This document shows, piece by piece, positions 46,248 through 54,459 of a stretch of 64,000 bases of DNA. The stretch spans positions 1,488,001-1,552,000 of the forward strand of contig NZ_JNIM01000001.1 of the NCBI RefSeq assembly GCF_000702505.1, written 5' to 3'. The DNA comes from Thermogemmatispora carboxidivorans. Its GTDB lineage: Bacteria; Chloroflexota; Ktedonobacteria; Ktedonobacterales; Ktedonobacteraceae. Below the pieces are notes generated by a model that had not been told where the DNA came from, did no database searches, and was given only the letters and a program-made list of their open reading frames with translations. A program made the position numbers and the translations under genes. Numbering within the stretch: position 1 is the first letter of the stretch; each line of letters opens with the position of its first letter.

Positions 46248-47101
46248 TCTTCCCCCACCTCTTGTCGATACAGGGTAATAAAGCGCTCTCTTGCGCGCAT
46301 CAGCCGCATTTTTACAGCTGAAGGGCTGATATTAAGCATTTCGGCTATTTCTGCGCATGAGAAGCCATGATATTCATAGAGCCAGAGGCAGACGGCGTAC
46401 TTGGGAGGCAGTTGCCTCATCACGCGCTCGACCACCTCGTGCTCAGCGACGCGGCTTTCAAAGCGACCGCCATCATAGCTTCCCCGCTCATAGAGCAGAG
46501 CGGCGGCGCCTGGACGTCCCTCGCTGCCATCCTCGCTGTTGCCGGAGAAGCCATCGCCTGTCGGGCTGCCTGTCTCTGAGAGCACGCCGGCGCCGATGCC
46601 CCGGTCGTCATTGAAGAGCGACAGAGGCAGCCAGGAAATCAGGCGGCGGCGGCGGAGCGCATCGATCGCCGTATTCTCGGCGATGTGATAGAGCCAGGAA
46701 GAGAGGGCGCCGGGGCGGACCACTGTGCCGGCCAGCAAAGCGCGGTACGCTTTGACAAAGACGTCCTGGGCCAGATCGTAAGCCTGCTCCCGGTTCCCGA
46801 TCATATGATAGATGAAATTCGTAATTGGCGTTTGATAGCGTTGAAAGATCGCCTCGAAGTCCGCCACATCCACGCTGCGGGCCTCGCCCTGGCTCGTTGC
46901 TGCTGCCTGGAGGGGGAGGGCCTGAGCGCCTGTCTCAGTCTCCTCGTCCGGCTCCGCCATATCCGTATCTTCCCCGGGTGAGTCGAGCTGAGCGGCCTGT
47001 TCCTCTTCAGGCAGGGCCATCTCTGGCTGATTCCCACGAGTGGCATCCAGGATAGAGCGCCAGCCACCGTTCGTAGTGTAGAGACGGATAGAGGTATCCA
47101 T
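46244..47101 (-). CDS. ECF-type sigma factor with acidic N-terminal extension
   Basis: A 285-aa sigma factor, long for its class. Residues 1-85 are acidic and low-complexity. Region 2 is at ~88-165 (FEAIFQRYQTPITNFIYHMI, YDLAQDVFVKAYRALLAG, SSWLYHIAENTAIDALRRRR). A ~45-residue Gly/Asp-rich linker follows, then region 4 at ~225-280 (MRQLPPKYAVCLWLYEYHGF, CAEIAEMLNISPSAVKMRLM). It forms a four-base overlapping pair with its anti-sigma gene. The N-terminal extension is unusual and may be a further control element. Start ATG 47101 follows an AAGG site. Confidence 0.88.
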   Translation of the reverse strand: MDTSIRLYTTNGGWRSILDATRGNQPEMALPEEEQAAQLDSPGEDTDMAEPDEETETGAQALPLQAAATSQGEARSVDVADFEAIFQRYQTPITNFIYHMIGNREQAYDLAQDVFVKAYRALLAGTVVRPGALSSWLYHIAENTAIDALRRRRLISWLPLSLFNDDRGIGAGVLSETGSPTGDGFSGNSEDGSEGRPGAAALLYERGSYDGGRFESRVAEHEVVERVMRQLPPKYAVCLWLYEYHGFSCAEIAEMLNISPSAVKMRLMRARERFITLYRQEVGEE

Positions 47102-47360
47102 TGGTTACATCAACCTTAGTGTTTCAGAAGATCGTGCTGGATGCGCACAGGTATCATCTACTCTCTTGCGAATTCGAATACAGCATAGCATATGGTTGTC
47201 ATCTCTGCTATGAGGTAGGCGACAGCCGCTGGACGAATTTTCCCACGGCCTTCCTCAGCTGAGCAAGCAACGGTACAGCATACAGTATAGCACACTCAGG
47301 CGAACTGACGCAGGATGGGTCATGACTGCACTCGCAGAAGTGCGTGAAGGCTATTCCACC

Positions 47361-47389
47361 TTGCCTTGAAGCGCTCTTTCTGCTACGAT
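47361..47389 (+). promoter_or_regulatory. Promoter giving a near-leaderless holB mRNA
   Basis: TTGCCT (47361-47366), a 17-bp spacer and TACGAT (47384-47389). The start would be within three bases of the ATG at 47399. Confidence 0.5.
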
Positions 47390-47398
47390 AATAAAACC

Positions 47399-48436
47399 AT
47401 GACTGTGACAGCTCTTGAGGCAGCCGCGCACGGTTGGGGGATCATTGGACATGAGCATGCCCTGGAGCGTCTGCGACGGGCCTTAGCCTCGCAGCAGGTG
47501 CGCCATGCTTATCTGTTTACTGGCCCTGATCAGATTGGGAAGACGCTCTTAGCGCAGCGCTTCACTCAGGCCTTGCTGTGCACGGGCGGCCCTGATCCGC
47601 AGCAGGCCCCCGTTCATCCTTGTCAGCGCTGTCTGGCCTGCCGGAAGGTACTGCATGGCAACCATCCCGATGTCCATGTAGTTGCTCGCCCTCCAGACAA
47701 GCAGTTCATTCTCATTGATCAGATTCGTGCTCTACAAGCTGAAGCAGCCCGGCATGCTCTGGAGGGCCGCTATAAAATCTTCCTGATTTTGGGCGCGCAC
47801 GAGATGAATTCCCAGGCGGCCAACTGTCTGCTAAAGACGCTGGAAGAGCCGGAGCCAGGGGTAGTTTTGTTGTTGACTGCCCCTGAGCGGGGGTTGCTCC
47901 TGCCAACTATCCTCTCGCGTGTGCAGCATGTTCCGCTCCATCTGTTGAACAGTGCCCAGATTCGCCAGGCCCTGGAAACCTACTGGGAGGTCGAGCCGGA
48001 GGAGGCAGAGCTGATTGCTGCCCTGGCTTCGGGACGCATGGGCTGGGCCGTGCGTGCCGTGGAGGATGAGCAGCTGCTCGCGGAGCGGCGCGAACAGCTG
48101 GAGCTGCTGGCACGTTTGCCCGGCCAGGGGCGGGCGGAGCGCTTTGCTCTTGCTCAACGTCTGAGTGGAGAGCCTGAGCGGCTGCGCCAGCTGTTGGAGT
48201 TGTGGCTGCTCTGGTGGCGCGATGTCTTGCTGATGGCTAGTGGCGGGCAGGATCTGATTGTCAATGTCGATATGCGCGAAATGCTCCAAAAGCAGACTGA
48301 ACTGCTCGGAGCTGCTGGAGCGCGTCAGATGATCTATGCGATCCTGCGAACCCTGGAGGCCCTCGACCAAAATGTGAGCCCGCGGGCCGCTCTGGAGGTG
48401 CTCATGCTCGATCTCCCTCTGCTGAGTCGTGTCTGA
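47399..48436 (+). CDS. holB: DNA polymerase III delta' subunit
   Basis: A 345-aa clamp-loader subunit of the AAA+ family that helps load the sliding clamp onto DNA. It shows GHEHALERLRRALASQQVRH, the P-loop-like GPDQIGKTLLAQRF, four zinc-binding cysteines (CTGG...CQRCLACRK), the sensor region ANCLLKTLEEPEPGVVLLLT and TILSRVQHVPL. ATG 47399 is preferred; a TTG at 47366 would lie inside the promoter. No ribosome site is present, in keeping with a leaderless transcript. The next gene, a crotonase, is unrelated. Confidence 0.88.
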   Translation: MTVTALEAAAHGWGIIGHEHALERLRRALASQQVRHAYLFTGPDQIGKTLLAQRFTQALLCTGGPDPQQAPVHPCQRCLACRKVLHGNHPDVHVVARPPDKQFILIDQIRALQAEAARHALEGRYKIFLILGAHEMNSQAANCLLKTLEEPEPGVVLLLTAPERGLLLPTILSRVQHVPLHLLNSAQIRQALETYWEVEPEEAELIAALASGRMGWAVRAVEDEQLLAERREQLELLARLPGQGRAERFALAQRLSGEPERLRQLLELWLLWWRDVLLMASGGQDLIVNVDMREMLQKQTELLGAAGARQMIYAILRTLEALDQNVSPRAALEVLMLDLPLLSRV

Positions 48437-48546
48437 GGGCCTGGCTATCGCGGCTCGCGTGGTCTGTGGGCTGTGCAAGCTGACCAACGATCCTAATCGG
48501 CAACGAGGCCTTGTCCCCCTTGTCGAGGGAAGGAGCAAAGAAAGCC

Positions 48547-49344
48547 ATGCAGAAGTCCTTTCAGCATCTGCTTATCGACCAGGCGGAAGGCGTGCTGACG
48601 ATTACTTTCAACCGTCCCGAGGTGCGCAACGCCTTCAATGATCGCATGCTTGAAGAACTGGCTGAGGTCTTGGAGGAGGCCGCTACCGATGCGGCTGTGC
48701 GCTGCGTAGTATTGACCGGAGCAGGTGGGGCTTTTGGTTCCGGCCAGGACCTGCGTGCCTTCGAAGCGCGGGCTGCTGGTGAGCAGCGGGGGCGCGTGAG
48801 CGAGCATCTGCAGAAGTACCATCGCGTGATCCGCTGCATTCGAGAGATGCAGAAACCGGTGATTGCCGCTGTGCGTGGTGTGGCGGCAGGGGCTTCCTGT
48901 AGTGTGGCGTTAGCGTGTGATCTACGCATTGCCTCCGAAAAGGCCCGCTTTCTGCAGGCCTTTGCGCGCATCGGCTTGATCCCTGATGCGGGAGGGGGCT
49001 TCTTCCTGACGCGCCTGGTCGGCCTCGGCAAGGCGCTAGAGCTGGCAATGCTGGCCGACGAGGTCTCTGGGCCAGAGGCTGAGCGCCTCGGGCTGGTCAA
49101 TCGTTGTGTCCCCGATGCAGAGTTTGAGGAGGCCACACAGGCCCTGGCGCGTCGACTGGCCCAGGGGCCGACGCGGGCCTATGGGCTGATCAAGCAGCTG
49201 CTCAACACGGCGGTGAATAGCGATCTGGAGACGGTGCTGCGTCTGGAGGGCGAGCTGCAGGAGATCGCGATTGGGACTGCTGATCATCGTGAGGGCGTGG
49301 CGGCGTTCCGTGAGAAGCGCCTGCCGCGTTATCGCGGGCAGTAG
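48547..49344 (+). CDS. Enoyl-CoA hydratase/isomerase family protein, PaaG-like
   Basis: A 265-aa crotonase-fold protein. The oxyanion-hole segments are GSGQDLRAFE and GVAAGASCSVALACD. The two catalytic glutamates of true enoyl-CoA hydratase are absent: the first is Ser in the GASCS segment, and the region of the second reads IGLIPDAGGGFFL, where an Asp is positioned as in PaaG. PaaG isomerises epoxyphenylacetyl-CoA to an oxepin and shifts double bonds, so an isomerase activity is more likely than hydration. ATG 48547 follows AAGGAG by 11 bases. No other phenylacetate genes are nearby. Confidence 0.85.
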   Translation: MQKSFQHLLIDQAEGVLTITFNRPEVRNAFNDRMLEELAEVLEEAATDAAVRCVVLTGAGGAFGSGQDLRAFEARAAGEQRGRVSEHLQKYHRVIRCIREMQKPVIAAVRGVAAGASCSVALACDLRIASEKARFLQAFARIGLIPDAGGGFFLTRLVGLGKALELAMLADEVSGPEAERLGLVNRCVPDAEFEEATQALARRLAQGPTRAYGLIKQLLNTAVNSDLETVLRLEGELQEIAIGTADHREGVAAFREKRLPRYRGQ

Positions 49345-49408
49345 GCTCACGGCCTGTGTTGTCGGTGCTAGGGGTGTGGTGTGAGGTTTACTCGTTCGTT
49401 GATCTGCT

Positions 49409-50341
49409 GTGCGTATCGATTCGCTACCTTACAATAATGCCCAGACGCAGGGACCGGCGCGCCGTCGCTGGCTGCAAGAGCATGCACCGCAGCATCTAGA
49501 GCAGTGTGCTGCCCTGATGCTGGAGGCTCTGGCGCGGCGCCCGCTGGCGCTCTCGCCGGGCATTGCCGTGCTGGGAGCGGGGGCCTGCACTGAGATCCCA
49601 CTGGAGAAGCTCGCGCGCGCAGCGGATGAAGTGGTGCTTGTCGACCTGGATCGGGCGGCTCTGTTGCAGGCGCGGGCTGAGCTGCCCGCTGTCTCCTTGC
49701 GGACCCGCGTGCAGTTGCTGACCGCTGATCTGACCGGTGGCGTCAGTCTCCTGCTGCAAGAGCGCCTGCGCCTGCTTCCCTGGTCCACCTTGGAGCAAGA
49801 GGAAGCCTCAGCGTTCTGGGACCGTCTGGCCGCCGTCCTGGATGCCTGCCCGGTCCCAGACCCGCCGCAGGTTGAAGACCTCCCGCGCGCCACCTTTGGC
49901 CTGGCTATCAGTTCGCTGGTGCTCTCCCAGCTCTTCAGCTACCCACTGCTCGATCTTCTCGATGCTGTGCAGCAACGGGCTGCGCGTCATCTGGGCGCCC
50001 AGGAGCGCCATCGCCGCTATCAGGAGGCTGCCCAGCGCTTCCGTCTGCGTATCATTGCGGCCCATCTCCATCTCTTGCGCGACCTGGTAGAGCCGGGCGG
50101 GTTGGTCGTCCTGCTGAGCGACGTGCGGGGTTTCCTCTTTCAGGAGGGCGAGCTGAGCAAGGGCGGACCCACTCGGCAAGCGTTGCCGCTGGTGCCTCAT
50201 GCCTTCTTCGACCTGGTGCGCCAGACCTTTACCGTGCTGGCTGAACGGCGTTGGGAATGGTTGAGCGATCTGCCGACCGCTGAGCGACCGGGCCGCGGCT
50301 ACGAGGTCGTCGGCTATCTGGCCGCGGTGCCTGCACTGTGA
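49409..50341 (+). CDS. Methyltransferase-like protein, unknown
   Basis: A 310-aa protein. The N-terminal half contains a Rossmann-like motif I (GIAVLGAGACTEIPLEKL) and an acidic end of strand 2 (EVVLVDLDRAALLQARAEL), as in class I SAM-dependent methyltransferases. The later LVVLLSDVRGFLF resembles strand 5. The typical catalytic segment is not recognisable, and there is a long Leu/Gln-rich helical insertion. GTG 49409 is the start. It follows the crotonase gene by 64 bp on the same strand. Methyltransferase activity is plausible but unproven. Confidence 0.6.
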   Translation: MRIDSLPYNNAQTQGPARRRWLQEHAPQHLEQCAALMLEALARRPLALSPGIAVLGAGACTEIPLEKLARAADEVVLVDLDRAALLQARAELPAVSLRTRVQLLTADLTGGVSLLLQERLRLLPWSTLEQEEASAFWDRLAAVLDACPVPDPPQVEDLPRATFGLAISSLVLSQLFSYPLLDLLDAVQQRAARHLGAQERHRRYQEAAQRFRLRIIAAHLHLLRDLVEPGGLVVLLSDVRGFLFQEGELSKGGPTRQALPLVPHAFFDLVRQTFTVLAERRWEWLSDLPTAERPGRGYEVVGYLAAVPAL

Positions 50342-50558
50342 GCGTGCCGGAAGCCGGCAGCAGAAACGCTTGGGAGCTGCTCGATGAGAGAAGGGACGCC
50401 CTGGCTGCCCGCTGGCTCTTGCGTGCTGCCAAACCGGCGAGGACCCTGTCGTAGAGGATGAGACAGAGAGAAACGAGCAGCCAGCAGCCTGACCGGCATG
50501 AAGCGAGGTGCCTGCTGGAGGCTGCTGGCCATGAGCATCTGCTTCTGCTTACGGGTGA

Positions 50559-51788
50559 TCAGGACTGGGCGGCTCCTCCGTGCTGGCGAGCCACGTCCTC
50601 CAGGGCTCGATCAAGGCGTTGAGCGGCCTCATCGATATCGGCTTGCGTTACGATGAGCGGGGGCACCATGCGCAGGGTGGCATTCCCCAGGTTATTCAGT
50701 AGCAGGCCATGCTTGAGAGCCTGATCGACAATTGCCGGCGCCAGCTCGTACTTAACCTCCACAGCGCGCATCAGGCCGATGCCGCGCGGATTGGCAATGA
50801 AATCGTACTTCTGGCAGAGTGCCTGCAGCTGCTCATCCCAAGACTCGCCCAGGCGGGCTGCATTCTCGACCAGGCGCTCCTCCTGGATGGTCTTCAGCGT
50901 GGCTAAGGCAGCAGCACAGGCCAGAGGATTCCCGCCGAACGTTGAGCCGTGGTCGCCGGGCACGAACAGATCGGTTCGCTGCCCGGTCAGCATCGCCCCA
51001 ATGGGCACGCCACCAGCCAGGCCCTTAGCCAGCGTGATCATATCGGGCATGACACCATAGTGCTCGAAACCGAAGAACTTGCCCGTTCGTCCCATACCCG
51101 CCTGGACCTCATCGCAGATCATTACCAGATTCTGCTCGTCGCACCAGCGGCGCACGCCCTGCAGAAACTCCCTGGTTGCTGGCCAGATGCCACCCTCGCC
51201 CTGGACCGACTCCAGCAGGACCCCAACGGTCTTCTCGCTGGTGGCGGCCTTGAGGGCCTCCAGATCGTTGAACGGGACCTGCTTAAAGCCGTCGGGCAAG
51301 GGCTTCCAGGTCTCCTGATAGTGGGCTTGGCCAGTGGCCGCCGTCGTAGCCAGCGTGCGCCCGTGGAAGCTGCGCTCCATGCTGATGATTTCGTAGGCAC
51401 CGTTGCGGTGGAGGCGACCAAACTTCCGGGCCAGCTTGATAGCACCCTCATTGGCCTCCGCGCCGCTGTTGCTAAAGAACGAGCGCATACCGCCGCTGAG
51501 CAGAGCCAGCTGTTCAGCCAGCTCGATCTGGCGCGTATTGTAATACAGATTGGAGACATGGATCAGTTGCGCTGCCTGCTCCTGGACGGCCTGCACCACC
51601 GCAGGGTGGCAGTGCCCAAGAACATTCACCGCAATCCCGGCCACAAAGTCCAGATACTCGCGTCCCTCTGTATCCCAGACGCGGATACCCTGGCCACGGA
51701 TAAACGTCACCGGCTGGCGTTTGAATGTGGCCTGGTAGTATTTCTGCTCAAGCGCGATCCAGTCACGTTTCAACATAGGTGTCGTCAT
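50559..51788 (-). CDS. argD: Acetylornithine aminotransferase
   Basis: A 409-aa PLP enzyme of arginine synthesis that converts N-acetylglutamate semialdehyde to N-acetylornithine. It shows the class III pattern: EYLDFVAGIAVNVLGHCHPA, FFSNSGAEANEGAIKLAR, SFHGRTLATTAATG, MICDEVQAGMGRTGKFFGFE and TLAKGLAGGVPIGAML with the PLP-binding Lys. Homologues also act on succinyl-diaminopimelate. ATG 51788 has AAGGAG eight bases upstream. It follows argJ on the same strand after 65 bp, forming an operon. Confidence 0.94.
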   Translation of the reverse strand: MTTPMLKRDWIALEQKYYQATFKRQPVTFIRGQGIRVWDTEGREYLDFVAGIAVNVLGHCHPAVVQAVQEQAAQLIHVSNLYYNTRQIELAEQLALLSGGMRSFFSNSGAEANEGAIKLARKFGRLHRNGAYEIISMERSFHGRTLATTAATGQAHYQETWKPLPDGFKQVPFNDLEALKAATSEKTVGVLLESVQGEGGIWPATREFLQGVRRWCDEQNLVMICDEVQAGMGRTGKFFGFEHYGVMPDMITLAKGLAGGVPIGAMLTGQRTDLFVPGDHGSTFGGNPLACAAALATLKTIQEERLVENAARLGESWDEQLQALCQKYDFIANPRGIGLMRAVEVKYELAPAIVDQALKHGLLLNNLGNATLRMVPPLIVTQADIDEAAQRLDRALEDVARQHGGAAQS

Positions 51789-51853
51789 CGGTCAAGCTCC
51801 TTATTCTGCCGCGGACCTGCTGCTGTTGGCGAGCGAGCGGACGCGCTGGCAAG

Positions 51854-53065
51854 TTAGCGCGTATAGAGTGTATTCTCATCAATATAGCCGTGGGTCAGGT
51901 CGCAGCCCCAGGCTGTTGCCTCAGCCCCTCCCAGATGCAGATCGATCGTAATGGTCACCTCGCTGGCGGCCATCACAGCCCGCGCTGCCGCTTCGTCATA
52001 AGCGGCGGCCCCGCCCTGCTGTACCACCTGGACAGGACCGATAAAAATATCGAAACGCTCGGGGTCGAGTGTGCAGCCACTGGCACCGAGAGCGGCGACG
52101 ATCCGGCCCCAGTTAGGATCACCGCCGGCCAGAGCACACTGCCAGAGGGGCGAAAGCGTAATCCCGCGCGCCGCCTTGATTGCATCGGCTCGATCGCGTG
52201 CGCCGCGCACGTGGACCGTCATCAGCCTGGTTGCACCCTCTCCATCGCGAGCGATCTCGCGGGCCAGATAGGTCGTCACGCGACGCAGCGCCTCGCGGAA
52301 ACGTCCTGCCTCGGGATGAGTCTCGTTGAGTGGCGTGTTTCCTGCCAGACCATTAGCGAAGAGCAGACACGTATCATTCGTCGACATATCGCCGTCGACA
52401 GAGATCATATTGAACGAGTTGGCCACGGCGGCCCGCAGCTCCTCTTGGAGCCAGGCTTGCTCGACAGCAGCATCGGTCGTCAAATAGCAGAGCATGGTAG
52501 CCATATTTGGATAGATCATCCCGGCGCCCTTGGTTGCTCCGCCCAGGCGCACCGTGCGACCCTCGATCTCGAATTCCAGGGCGATGCGCTTAGGGCGCGT
52601 ATCGGTGGTCAGGATCGCCTCAGCGAAATCGTTGCCGCTGTCGCTGCTCAGCTCGATGGACATGATGCCGTGCTCAATCTTTTCCATAGGCAACTGCCGG
52701 CCAATGATGCCGGTTGACGAGCAGAGCACCAGCTCCTTGGGGATGCCCAAGCGGGAGGCTGCCAGCGCGGACATGTGATAGGCATTGCGCAGGCCCTGCT
52801 CGCCGGTGGCGCAGTTCGCGTTACCGCTGTTGACCACCACCGCCTGAGCCTGGCCGCCGCGCAGATACTCCCGGCAGAGCAGCACGGGGGCGGCAGGGGT
52901 GCGGCTCGTCGTAAAGGTTCCGGCGGCGACACAAGGGACGTCCGAGGCCAGGATAGCCAGATCTTTGATCGCCGCATCGGATTTAATACCGCAGGCAACA
53001 GCTCCGGCGCGGAAGCCGCGCGGAGCGGTGACACAGAGGTCTACCTCTCGGAATTGCTCAGTCAA
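51854..53065 (-). CDS. argJ: Bifunctional ornithine acetyltransferase / N-acetylglutamate synthase
   Basis: A 403-aa protein that recycles the acetyl group between acetylornithine and glutamate. It is made as a precursor that cuts itself at the conserved Ala-Thr in KGAGMIYPNMATMLCYLTTD (about residue 188); the Thr becomes the nucleophile. Other family segments are GVPCVAAGTFTTSRTPAAPV-like sequence near the N-terminus, NSGNANCATGEQG and DPNWGRIVAALGAS. A TTG start at 53065 is well supported by AGGAGGG seven bases upstream. The 53277-53499 RNA unit lies upstream on the same strand and may control this operon. Confidence 0.94.
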   Translation of the reverse strand: MTEQFREVDLCVTAPRGFRAGAVACGIKSDAAIKDLAILASDVPCVAAGTFTTSRTPAAPVLLCREYLRGGQAQAVVVNSGNANCATGEQGLRNAYHMSALAASRLGIPKELVLCSSTGIIGRQLPMEKIEHGIMSIELSSDSGNDFAEAILTTDTRPKRIALEFEIEGRTVRLGGATKGAGMIYPNMATMLCYLTTDAAVEQAWLQEELRAAVANSFNMISVDGDMSTNDTCLLFANGLAGNTPLNETHPEAGRFREALRRVTTYLAREIARDGEGATRLMTVHVRGARDRADAIKAARGITLSPLWQCALAGGDPNWGRIVAALGASGCTLDPERFDIFIGPVQVVQQGGAAAYDEAAARAVMAASEVTITIDLHLGGAEATAWGCDLTHGYIDENTLYTR

Positions 53066-53276
53066 TGGTCGTCCCTCCTGATACAGCTAACGAGGCAGCT
53101 CTGCAGCTTGCTTATTGTCAGGGTGAGCCGCCGTGCATTTTCCTTCGCAGGTGATGGGCTGAGGGAGATATAAAGGTCTACTTCCCTGCTGATCTTCCCT
53201 CTAAAGATCGCTCCACGCTCCCTCAGCCGGGAAGCCATTCGGGCCTAGCTAACGATGGTCAAAGAGGGTCTTGGGC
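53066..53276. other. argJ upstream region
   Basis: No gene is evident. It lies between the intrinsic terminator (53277-53309) and argJ, and contains AT-rich TTTATATC on the minus strand. No T-box or arginine-repressor box is recognised. Confidence 0.35.
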
Positions 53277-53467
53277 AAAAAAAGAAAACCGGCGATAGCC
53301 AAACACCGGCTCTGGATAGAGGCCGCACCGATCAGGGCCAGGTCATAGGCGCTGCAGAGGCCAGCCTGTTGATAAGCGGGCCTGGGCCGGAGAAAACGCC
53401 CTATAAGTAGCCCCCATCTGGCGAGTGTCGCCGGGTCGAGGCGATGCGGATCGGGCAACCTTTGCTG
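53277..53467 (-). ncRNA. Candidate ~185-nt structured RNA or argJ leader with terminator
   Basis: A minus-strand promoter (53471-53499) predicts a start near 53464. An intrinsic terminator ends the unit: CCGGTG (53304-53309) pairs with CGCCGG (53289-53294), followed by a T-run at 53277-53288. Inside are a GGCGA/TCGCC hairpin, a 7-bp stem ATAGGGCG (53397-53404) with CGCCTAT (53345-53351), and a GGCC-closed hairpin within it (53359-53388). A 69-codon frame starting TTG 53458 crosses the terminator and looks incidental. Its placement before argJ fits an attenuator; its size also fits a free ncRNA. Confidence 0.5.
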
Positions 53468-53470
53468 AAT

Positions 53471-53499
53471 AGTATAGTGCGGGGGGCAGTCCTTGTAAA
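53471..53499 (-). promoter_or_regulatory. Strong minus-strand promoter of the structured RNA
   Basis: TTTACA (53494-53499), a 17-bp spacer and TATACT (53471-53476), both close to the sigma-70 consensus. Confidence 0.65.
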
Positions 53500-53562
53500 G
53501 CCTTGATCCTGGACCAGCTGTCTAAGGGTGGCTCACTCTTATCAGTGAAGCGCTCGTGGCGG

Positions 53563-53568
53563 TATAAT
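53563..53568 (+). promoter_or_regulatory. -10 element of the CYTH gene
   Basis: TATAAT overlaps an ATG at 53567, which shows that this ATG cannot be the start codon. The -35 is weak. Confidence 0.45.
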
Positions 53569-53608
53569 GAAAAACATAGGAGACTCTAGCTGGAAGGATA
53601 GCCTGACC

Positions 53609-54244
53609 GTGCAAAACCTGGAATTAAAAGTCCGCTGCCTTGGTGCCGCGACGCTCCAGCAGGTAGAAGCACTGGCCTGCAGCGCAGGAGCGGCCTATGT
53701 GCGCACTGTGCAGCAGCGCGATACGTACTTCCTGGCACCGCACACTTGCCTCAAGCTGCGCGAGTGGTGGCGCGAAGACGACGCAGCCGCCTTGACCGGC
53801 GTAGCGGAGGCGGCGGTGAATCAAGCCGCCGAGAGACCAAATCGGGGCCAGGAGGTAGCCGAGGGAAGCCGTGAGCGTGGCAGAGAAGGGGCGTTCCTCA
53901 TCTCTTCGCGTCGGCAGGAGCGGGCGGGAGCCTATACCTGCGAGTATTTGGTCTATCCTGTGAGCGAGCCGGCTGTCCTGCGGGCCTTGCTGTCGGCGGC
54001 TTTGGGGGTCCTCGCTGTCGTTGAAAAGAGGCGCCGCTTCTATCGCTATGGGCACACCCGTATCCATCTGGATGAAGTCAAAGATCTCGGCTCCTTTGTC
54101 GAGTTGGAGACGGTCATCGATGAGGAAATTACCCCTGGGGAAGCCAGCGCTGAGCATTCGGCCCTCATCTCGCTGCTAGAGCTAGATCGCCTACCAGTAG
54201 TACCTTACTCCTATAGCGACCTGCTCAGTGGGCACTGCGACTGA
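53609..54244 (+). CDS. CYTH-domain protein (class IV adenylate cyclase / triphosphatase-like)
   Basis: A 211-aa protein of the CYTH fold, which acts on triphosphates (cAMP, thiamine triphosphate or inorganic triphosphate) in a beta tunnel. The N-terminal motif reads NLELKVR, so the first acidic residue of ExExK is Asn. The tunnel residues are visible later as RDTYFLAPHTCLKLREW, EKRRRFYRYGHTRIHLDEVK and LGSFVELETVI. A ~35-residue charged insertion (about residues 65-105) is unusual. GTG 53609 is chosen because the upstream ATG lies in the promoter; GGAAGGA is ten bases upstream. Confidence 0.78.
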   Translation: MQNLELKVRCLGAATLQQVEALACSAGAAYVRTVQQRDTYFLAPHTCLKLREWWREDDAAALTGVAEAAVNQAAERPNRGQEVAEGSRERGREGAFLISSRRQERAGAYTCEYLVYPVSEPAVLRALLSAALGVLAVVEKRRRFYRYGHTRIHLDEVKDLGSFVELETVIDEEITPGEASAEHSALISLLELDRLPVVPYSYSDLLSGHCD

Positions 54245-54459
54245 TGGAGACAGGTGTCACCCGTGGGTAGCGCCTAGCCACCAACCAGGCTCAGGTCGTG
54301 TGGCTGGATCAATTGGCCAGCGCTCCGGCTGGCCCAGGCCGCAGTGGGGGGCGGGTGCACTAGCAAGCAACCTGACCCACCCACCGCTTGCCCACAGTAT
54401 CCGGTCACCAGCCTTAGCCCTGCCAGCGAGAGGCGGGGCTGCCCAGGCTGTATGACCGA
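54245..54459. other. Convergent intergenic region
   Basis: No gene and no clear T-run terminator are visible between the CYTH gene and ftsH. Confidence 0.4.

Noticed and set aside
53066..53276. T-box or arginine-repressor box for argJ
   Set aside because: The T-box sequence and ARG-box palindromes are absent.
53249..53458. 69-codon minus-strand frame (TTG start)
   Set aside because: It runs through the intrinsic terminator and T-run of the structured RNA unit and has no separated ribosome site.
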